This document shows positions 57,959 to 64,000 of a stretch of DNA of 64,000 bases, piece after piece. Numbering within the stretch: position 1 is the first letter of the stretch; every line of letters begins with the position of its first letter. Both the position numbers and the translations under genes were made by a program. Under the pieces are notes generated by a model that searched no databases, was not told where the DNA came from, and was given only the letters and a program-made list of their open reading frames with translations. Source of the DNA: Mycolicibacterium phlei (GTDB lineage Bacteria; Actinomycetota; Actinomycetes; Mycobacteriales; Mycobacteriaceae); NCBI RefSeq assembly GCF_001583415.1, contig NZ_CP014475.1, positions 3,100,001 through 3,164,000 on the forward strand, written 5' to 3'.

Positions 57959-58813
57959 CTAAATCGGCGCACCCGCGCGCCGCAGCAGGTCGGCCAGCGC
58001 GTCGGCGACGGCCGGGGCGGCGGCGACGATGAACCCGGGGCCGCCGTGCGCACCCTCCCCCGTCGGCAGGCGCACCGCGGCACCCGCCTCGCGGGCGATC
58101 AGAGCGCCGGCCCCCCAGTCCCACACCCGCACCTGGTCCTCGTAGTAGGCGTCGAGCTGCCCGGCGGCGACCGTGCACAGATCCAGCGCGCACGACCCGA
58201 ACCGGCGCACGTCGCGCACCTCGGCGATCACTCTGGCCATCACCTCGGCCTGCGCGACCCGCACGTCACGCCGGTAGGAGAACCCGGTGGCCACCAGCGA
58301 CTGCGCCAACTCGGTGGCGGCGCTGACCCGCAGCGGCGTCGTCACGTCGCCGCGCCGCACCCGGGCGCCGTGCCCGACGGCCGCCGAGTACACCTCGTCG
58401 GTGGGCACGTTGGCCACCGCACCGGCCACCGAGGCGCCGTCGCGCTGCACCGCCACCGAGACGGCGTACACGTCGAGGCCGTAGACGAAGTTCACGGTGC
58501 CGTCGATCGGGTCGATCACCCACGTCAGCCCGTCCCCGCCGGCGGCCTCGGTGGCGCCCTCCTCCTCGCCGAGGATGTGGTCGTCGGGGCGTAGCTGCGC
58601 GAGCCGCTCGCGGATCAGCCGTTCGGTCTCGGTGTCGACGACGGTGACAGGGTCGGTCGGTGAGCTCTTGGTCCGCACCCGGGGCACCATCTGGTCGCCG
58701 CCGAGCACCTCGGCGCGCCGGCGCCGCACGAAAGCGGCTGCGTCGGTGGCGAGTTGTTCGGCAATGGTGCGCAGCGAGACGGGGTCGTCGGGATCGTTGA
58801 CAGACGCGGGCAT
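57959..58813 (-). CDS. suhB: Inositol monophosphatase family protein SuhB
   Basis: A 284-residue Mg-dependent phosphatase that can release inositol from inositol 1-phosphate, a precursor of the PgsA1 lipid product. Metal sites are HILGEEEG (about 81-88), WVIDPIDGTVNF (about 98-109, both signature acids present) and WDWGAGALIAREAGA. ATG at 58813. Divergent from ppgK. Corresponds to Rv2701c. Confidence 0.93.
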   Translation of the reverse strand: MPASVNDPDDPVSLRTIAEQLATDAAAFVRRRRAEVLGGDQMVPRVRTKSSPTDPVTVVDTETERLIRERLAQLRPDDHILGEEEGATEAAGGDGLTWVIDPIDGTVNFVYGLDVYAVSVAVQRDGASVAGAVANVPTDEVYSAAVGHGARVRRGDVTTPLRVSAATELAQSLVATGFSYRRDVRVAQAEVMARVIAEVRDVRRFGSCALDLCTVAAGQLDAYYEDQVRVWDWGAGALIAREAGAAVRLPTGEGAHGGPGFIVAAAPAVADALADLLRRAGAPI

Positions 58814-58920
58814 TACTCCATCGCAGCACGTTCGGCGCGCGATGTCTCGCAGGCGGTGTCGTCTCCCCGGTTGTCTCGCACGCATCGCGTTCGCCGGGCT
58901 ACTAAGGTGTGTGGCGCACG

Positions 58921-58940
58921 AACCGGAGGTAACCGGAGGT
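58921..58940. repeat. Tandem AACCGGAGGT duplication upstream of ppgK
   Basis: Two exact adjacent copies of AACCGGAGGT, 30 bp before the ppgK ATG. Each includes an AGGAGG-like run (GGAGGT), though the proper ribosome site AAGGAG lies at 58959-58964. It may be a minor slippage product in the leader. Confidence 0.6.
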
Positions 58941-58969
58941 AACCGCCGGGCTGGAGCTAAGGAGCGCTC

Positions 58970-59779
58970 ATGACCGCCACCGATTCACCCGCCGTCACCC
59001 CGGACACCAACGGGGGTCAGCGGCGCGGCTTCGGCGTCGACGTCGGCGGCAGCGGCATCAAGGGCGGCATCGTCGATCTCGACACCGGCAAGCTGATCGG
59101 TGAGCGGTTCAAGCTGCCCACCCCACAGCCCGCCACCCCCGACGCGGTGGCCGCGACCATCGCCGAGGTGGTCGCCCACTTCGGCTGGACCGGACCGCTC
59201 GGGGTCACCTACCCCGGCGTGGTCACCGACGGCATCGTGCGCACCGCGGCCAACGTCGACAAAGCCTGGATCGGCACCAACGCCGCGGAGGTCTACACCG
59301 CGGCACTGGGCGGACAGCCCGTGACGGTGCTCAACGACGCCGACGCGGCGGGCCTCGCCGAGCAGCGCTTCGGGGCCGGACGCGACGTGTCCGGCGTGGT
59401 GGTCCTGCTCACCTTCGGCACCGGCATCGGCTCGGCGGTCATCCACCACGGACTGCTGCTGCCCAACACCGAGTTCGGCCACATCGAGGTCGAGGGCAAG
59501 GAGGCCGAGCACCGCGCCGCCTCCTCGGTCAAGGAACGCAAGGACTGGAGCTACAAGCGCTGGACGGTCGAGGTGACCAAGGTGCTGGTGGCGATCGAGA
59601 ACGCGATCTGGCCGGACCTGTTCATCGCCGGCGGCGGCATCAGCCGCAAGGCCGACAAGTGGATTCCGCTGCTGGAGAACCGCACGCCGGTGGTGCCCGC
59701 CGCACTGCAGAACACGGCGGGCATCGTCGGTGCCGCGATGGCCGCCTCGGAGGCGGGCGTCACAGCTACTGCCAAGTAG
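58970..59779 (+). CDS. ppgK: Polyphosphate glucokinase PpgK
   Basis: A 269-residue ROK-type kinase that phosphorylates glucose with polyphosphate or ATP. Motifs: phosphate-1 [21 protein letters not shown] (about 18-38), [15 protein letters not shown] (catalytic Asp, about 122-136) and [18 protein letters not shown] (about 144-161). AAGGAG lies before the ATG. It is followed by sigA 182 bp later, the same order as M. tuberculosis (Rv2702-Rv2703). Confidence 0.95.
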   Translation: MTATDSPAVTPDTNGGQRRGFGVDVGGSGIKGGIVDLDTGKLIGERFKLPTPQPATPDAVAATIAEVVAHFGWTGPLGVTYPGVVTDGIVRTAANVDKAWIGTNAAEVYTAALGGQPVTVLNDADAAGLAEQRFGAGRDVSGVVVLLTFGTGIGSAVIHHGLLLPNTEFGHIEVEGKEAEHRAASSVKERKDWSYKRWTVEVTKVLVAIENAIWPDLFIAGGGISRKADKWIPLLENRTPVVPAALQNTAGIVGAAMAASEAGVTATAK

Positions 59780-59835
59780 CCACGCCGGGGGCCCCGGAAT
59801 TTGCCGCTCGAAGCGGCACTGCCCCACACTGTCGT

Positions 59836-59841
59836 TACAAT
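59836..59841 (+). promoter_or_regulatory. Probable sigA -10 box
   Basis: TACAAT in the 182-bp gap before sigA, about 120 bp from the start codon. No good -35 at 16-18 bp is seen (TTGCCG at 59801 is too far away), as is common for mycobacterial SigA promoters. Confidence 0.4.
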
Positions 59842-59961
59842 GGTCAACGGCGGCCGCAGCCCGAATAAGCGGCGATCTCAACCGCCAAATATTCGACAGC
59901 CGATGCTTCCGGATGGGGCACAACCCTGCCCGCCGAGAAGGAGCACAACGAAAGGGTGTAC

Positions 59962-61380
<1,419 letters not shown>

Positions 61381-61395
61381 AGACCGCGAACACAC

Positions 61396-61436
61396 GCGAA
61401 ATGCCCCTCCGCCCAGTGCGAGAGGGGCATCTTCGC
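61396..61436. terminator. Intrinsic terminator after sigA
   Basis: ATGCCCCTC (61401-61409) pairs with GAGGGGCAT (61422-61430) over a 12-nt loop; outside it, GCGAA (61396-61400) pairs with TTCGC (61432-61436) with one bulged C. The structure begins 16 bp after the sigA stop. No long U run follows. Confidence 0.75.
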
Positions 61437-61480
61437 GTCTGCGTACCATCGGAAAGATCCACCGAGACTATCCTCTTGTC

Positions 61481-61498
61481 ATGAGACTATAGTCTCAT
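61481..61498. promoter_or_regulatory. Perfect 18-bp palindrome before SnoaL-TetR operon
   Basis: ATGAGACTATAGTCTCAT is fully symmetrical and lies 43 bp before the SnoaL-like ATG. The half GAGACTAT also occurs upstream near 61464-61471. As the operon contains a TetR gene, this is the likely autoregulatory operator. Confidence 0.75.
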
Positions 61499-61541
61499 TA
61501 AGATCACCGACGTCACATAACCGATCAATAGAGGAACGTCC

Positions 61542-61961
61542 ATGCCGCTTACCCACGCCGAAATGGACCGCAAAATCGAAGAGCACTTCACCTTCGAGGC
61601 CAACGACGACGTGGAGGGCGTGCTGGCCACCCTGGCCCCCGACGTCGAACACGACGTGGTCGGCTCCCCCACCGGCCCCACCGGGCGCGACGGCGCCCGC
61701 GAGTTCTACACCAGCCTGTTCGCCGATCTGTCCGACGGACGGTTCACCACGTTGCGCCGACTCTACGCCGACGGTTTCCTAGTTGACGAATCCCGTTGGG
61801 CCGGAACGGCTTCCGGACGTCCGTTCGGCCTCGACGGGCGTAACCGGCCGCTGGAGTTCCGGCTGCTGCACGTCTTCGAGTTCACCGACGACGGCGACAT
61901 CGCGCGCGAGAACGTGTGGATCGACCTGGCGGCGATCATCGCGCAGCTGCCGCAGGACTGA
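61542..61961 (+). CDS. SnoaL-like (NTF2-fold) protein
   Basis: A 139-residue protein with the alpha+beta cone of the SnoaL/ketosteroid isomerase superfamily: MDRKIEEHFTFEANDDVEGVLATLAPDVEHDVVG (about 8-41), GREFYTSLFADL-type helix (GAREFYTSLFADLSDGRFTTLRRL) and the late strands FRLLHVFEFTDDGDIARENVWID. It may be an isomerase, cyclase or dehydratase; no catalytic residue can be assigned. A TetR gene follows after 2 bp. Confidence 0.85.
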   Translation: MPLTHAEMDRKIEEHFTFEANDDVEGVLATLAPDVEHDVVGSPTGPTGRDGAREFYTSLFADLSDGRFTTLRRLYADGFLVDESRWAGTASGRPFGLDGRNRPLEFRLLHVFEFTDDGDIARENVWIDLAAIIAQLPQD

Positions 61962-61963
61962 CG

Positions 61964-62554
61964 ATGAGCCGCCCCAACCAGAAGAGCCGCACCCGAAAAG
62001 ACCTACTGCAGGCGGCCTCCCGACTGCTCCAGCAGGGCAGGCGACCGACGCTGGAACGGGTCGCCGAGGAGGCGATGGTGTCACGGGCGACGGCCTACCG
62101 GTACTTCCCCAACATCGACGCCCTGCTCGTCGAGGCGCCGCTGGACCAGGAACTCCCCGGCCCCGAGGAACTGTTCGCCGACGTACCGAGCACCGACCCC
62201 GTCGAACGGCTGCTGATCGTCGACGACGTTGTGCAGCAGTTCATCTCGGCCAACGAGAACCCACTGCGCGTGATGCTGGCCAAATCCGTGCAGCGCGCCG
62301 ACGGGGACGACATCCCGTTGCGGCAGAACCGGCGCAGCGCGCTGATCGAGGCGGCGCTGGCCCCCGCCCGCGACGAGTTCTCCCCCGCCGGCCTGGACGC
62401 ACTGTGCAAGGCGCTGGCGGTGATCATCGGCACGGAGTCGATGGTGGTCACCAGCGACGTGCTGCGCCTCGACGCCGAGCAGGCGCGCGCGGTGCGACGG
62501 TTCGCGATCGAGGGTCTGGTCGCGGCGGCCCGAGACTCCGCGCGCACCCGGTAG
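61964..62554 (+). CDS. TetR-family transcriptional regulator
   Basis: A 196-residue repressor. The N-terminal domain has RTRKDLLQAASRLLQQGRRPTLERVAEEAMVSRATAYRYFPNIDALLVEAP (about 9-59), a standard TetR helix-turn-helix. The C-terminal ligand part is helical with no recognised subfamily. It is co-transcribed with the SnoaL-like gene and probably binds the palindrome at 61481-61498. The SnoaL-like protein may act on the TetR ligand. Confidence 0.92.
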   Translation: MSRPNQKSRTRKDLLQAASRLLQQGRRPTLERVAEEAMVSRATAYRYFPNIDALLVEAPLDQELPGPEELFADVPSTDPVERLLIVDDVVQQFISANENPLRVMLAKSVQRADGDDIPLRQNRRSALIEAALAPARDEFSPAGLDALCKALAVIIGTESMVVTSDVLRLDAEQARAVRRFAIEGLVAAARDSARTR

Positions 62555-62555
62555 G

Positions 62556-63338
62556 TCAGCGCTTCTTCTCGCGCACCTTGTAGGTCATCGTCCAGGCCTC
62601 GCGGGTCTCGTCGCCGGTGAGCGGAACACCCTTGCTGCCGATGTTGATCGAGTGGACCTCCTTGCCGGGACCGACCTCACGCAGTGCGTGCTCGCGGGCC
62701 AGGTACATCAACTGATCGATCTCGGCCTCGGCGAACGCGACGAACGACGACTTGCGCACGATGTCGTCGGCACCCTCGGCGATGCGGTCGGGCAGCACCC
62801 GGGTCGCGACCGCGGCCGCGGCGAACAGCACCACCGGAACGACCCAGTAGCAGACGTACGACAGCGGGTCCTCGGTGTCGCGGATTGTGGCGTCACCGTC
62901 GACGATCGGCGGAATCACCGAGGACACCGTCATTCCCGCGAACGCAGCCACCCAGATCCAGGTCAGCAGCGTGGTGGTGCGGGCGAACAGATCGCTCTCC
63001 AGAACGTGTTTGGGCTGGCCCACCTCGGCGAACTCCCGCACGAACGGCCTGCCGACCAGCACACCCACCAGCGCCACCAGCAGGACTGCAGCGTTGCTGA
63101 GCGGCAGCAGCCACTTCTGCAGAAGCGACTCAGAGAGCGCGAAGGACAGCACCGTCAGCACCAGAAATGTTGCCAGAGCACCGATTTCGAGAATACGGCC
63201 CGGACCGCCGCGCACCTGGCCGAGCACGAACGCAGCGACGGCGACGACCGCAGCGACCAGCGCCGCGACGGTGAACGGCGCGTTGCCGACCAGTACCCAG
63301 TACACGATCCACGGCGCGAGACCTAACAAAATGCCCAC
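62556..63338 (-). CDS. Six-helix membrane protein, hypothetical
   Basis: A 260-residue protein with about seven hydrophobic segments (from LGLAPWIVYWVLVGNAPFTVAALVAAVVAVAAFVLG through to VVPVVLFAAAAVATRVLP) and a soluble C-terminal tail of about 65 residues with KSSFVAFAEAEIDQLMYLAREHALREVGPGKEVHSINIGSKGVPLTGDE. No transporter motif is recognised. Convergent with the TetR gene, 1 bp apart. Confidence 0.75.
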   Translation of the reverse strand: MGILLGLAPWIVYWVLVGNAPFTVAALVAAVVAVAAFVLGQVRGGPGRILEIGALATFLVLTVLSFALSESLLQKWLLPLSNAAVLLVALVGVLVGRPFVREFAEVGQPKHVLESDLFARTTTLLTWIWVAAFAGMTVSSVIPPIVDGDATIRDTEDPLSYVCYWVVPVVLFAAAAVATRVLPDRIAEGADDIVRKSSFVAFAEAEIDQLMYLAREHALREVGPGKEVHSINIGSKGVPLTGDETREAWTMTYKVREKKR

Positions 63339-63394
63339 AATTTGTAAATCATACGGAGGTCGGCGGCCGCGCAGGGTTGTTCTAGGTTGTTGCG

Positions 63395-63784
63395 GTGAAC
63401 CAGCGGCAGAACATCTCGTCGATCTCCCCGTACGAGGACACCGTCGGCTATTCGCGCGCGGTGCGCACCGGACCGTTCATCGCGGTGTCGGGCACCGTCG
63501 GCGCCGGTGACGATATCGCCGCCCAGGCCCGCGACGCGCTCAAGCGCATCGAGGCCGCCCTGCACGAGGCGGGCGCCACGCTGTCCGACGTCGTGCGCAC
63601 CCGCATGTACGTCACCGACATCAGCCGCTGGCGCGAACTGGGCGCCGTGCACGCCGAGTTCTTCGGCGACATCCGCCCGGCCACCTCGATGGTGGAGGTG
63701 TCCGCGCTGATCGCGCCCGGACTGCTCGTCGAGATCGAGGCCGACGCCTACGTCGCCGACGACGACGGCGGCGTCAACGGCTGA
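63395..63784 (+). CDS. RidA-family protein (Rv2704-like)
   Basis: A 129-residue YjgF/RidA protein. Landmarks: [26 protein letters not shown] at the N-terminus, the helix [29 protein letters not shown], which includes the catalytic Arg, and the end [19 protein letters not shown]. RidA proteins deaminate reactive enamines/imines; the Arg suggests an active member. The start is GTG at 63395. Its last 37 bp overlap the convergent DUF952 gene. Confidence 0.88.
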   Translation: MNQRQNISSISPYEDTVGYSRAVRTGPFIAVSGTVGAGDDIAAQARDALKRIEAALHEAGATLSDVVRTRMYVTDISRWRELGAVHAEFFGDIRPATSMVEVSALIAPGLLVEIEADAYVADDDGGVNG

Positions 63785-64000
63785 GGCGGCAGCGGCGGAA
63801 AGCGTCCGTCGGGACCCGAACGGTAGTCGGTGACGTTTATCACAGCCGTAACGGGCAAAGCTCCGTACAGATGTGGGAACACCATGCCAGCGGGATCACT
63901 CGGTACACCGGGTTCCCAGCGAACCGGAGAGGACAACCGTGCGGCGTCGATGTGCAACAGCACCAGATCGGTCCGGCCGGCGTAGAGCCGGTTCGCCGGC
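63748..64000 (-). CDS. DUF952 family protein, partial (start outside window)
   Basis: The minus strand encodes a C-terminal part of at least 83 residues: [18 protein letters not shown], then [46 protein letters not shown]. The HLYG...V pattern is that of DUF952 proteins. The start lies beyond base 64,000. The TAG at 63748 places its end within the RidA gene, an overlap of 37 bp between convergent genes. Function unknown. Confidence 0.8.
   Translation of the reverse strand, partial: PANRLYAGRTDLVLLHIDAARLSSPVRWEPGVPSDPAGMVFPHLYGALPVTAVINVTDYRSGPDGRFPPLPPQPLTPPSSSAT

Overview
The window is high-GC chromosomal DNA from a mycobacterium, probably a rapid grower (Mycolicibacterium-like). Gene order follows the M. 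tuberculosis block from about Rv2604c to Rv2705c: pdxT-tesB-pdxS, nudix-pimA-patA-pgsA1-HIT-thrS, then clpC2, zapE, aftC, msrB, hemQ-hemY-hemE, dxs, the Rv2686c-88c ABC exporter, a KimA-like transporter with ceoB-ceoC, dut, cei, suhB, ppgK and sigA. Family names and Rv equivalents are recalled from protein sequence and order; no search was run.

Layout. (1) 1-14.4 kb: an acyl-CoA dehydrogenase behind a palindrome; the PLP synthase genes pdxS/pdxT with a thioesterase between them; a tightly overlapping thrS-to-nudix operon that makes phosphatidylinositol and its first mannosides; then small metabolic genes, a GAF-ANTAR regulator and an L,D-transpeptidase. (2) 14.5-16.1 kb: a proline-repeat secreted protein and four tRNA genes (Val-CAC on minus; Gly-GCC, Cys-GCA, Val-GAC on plus). 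(3) 16.1-24.1 kb: an accessory island directly 3' of tRNA-Val(GAC). It holds two phage-like small genes, a ribbon-helix-helix antitoxin with an operator over its start codon, a Doc-like toxin cut off by an IS3-family element, an IS21-family element nested in that IS3 with 7-bp target duplications and two passenger genes, and decayed gene fragments. (4) 24.1-36.5 kb: clpC2 with two palindromes at its start codon, a PPOX protein, a GNAT enzyme, zapE, a RibD-like reductase, an Rv2672-like lipoprotein lacking the nucleophilic serine, aftC, msrB and late haem genes. (5) 36.6-48.3 kb: DUF3000, RNase D-like protein, amidohydrolase, secreted lipase, dxs, NhaA, a three-gene ABC exporter flanked by a 17-bp direct repeat, and small genes. 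(6) 48.3-64 kb: RNA methyltransferase, KimA-like transporter divergent from ceoBC, a six-copy 27-bp tandem repeat, dut, DUF4193/cei around a perfect CRP-type site, suhB, ppgK, sigA with a strong terminator, a SnoaL-TetR pair behind an 18-bp palindrome, RidA and a partial DUF952 gene.

Together the core genes serve envelope phospholipid and arabinan synthesis, PLP, isoprenoid and haem synthesis, potassium and sodium homeostasis, and housekeeping transcription. The only clearly mobile region is the island at the tRNA cluster, a position that corresponds broadly to the region where the phiRv2 prophage lies in M. tuberculosis.
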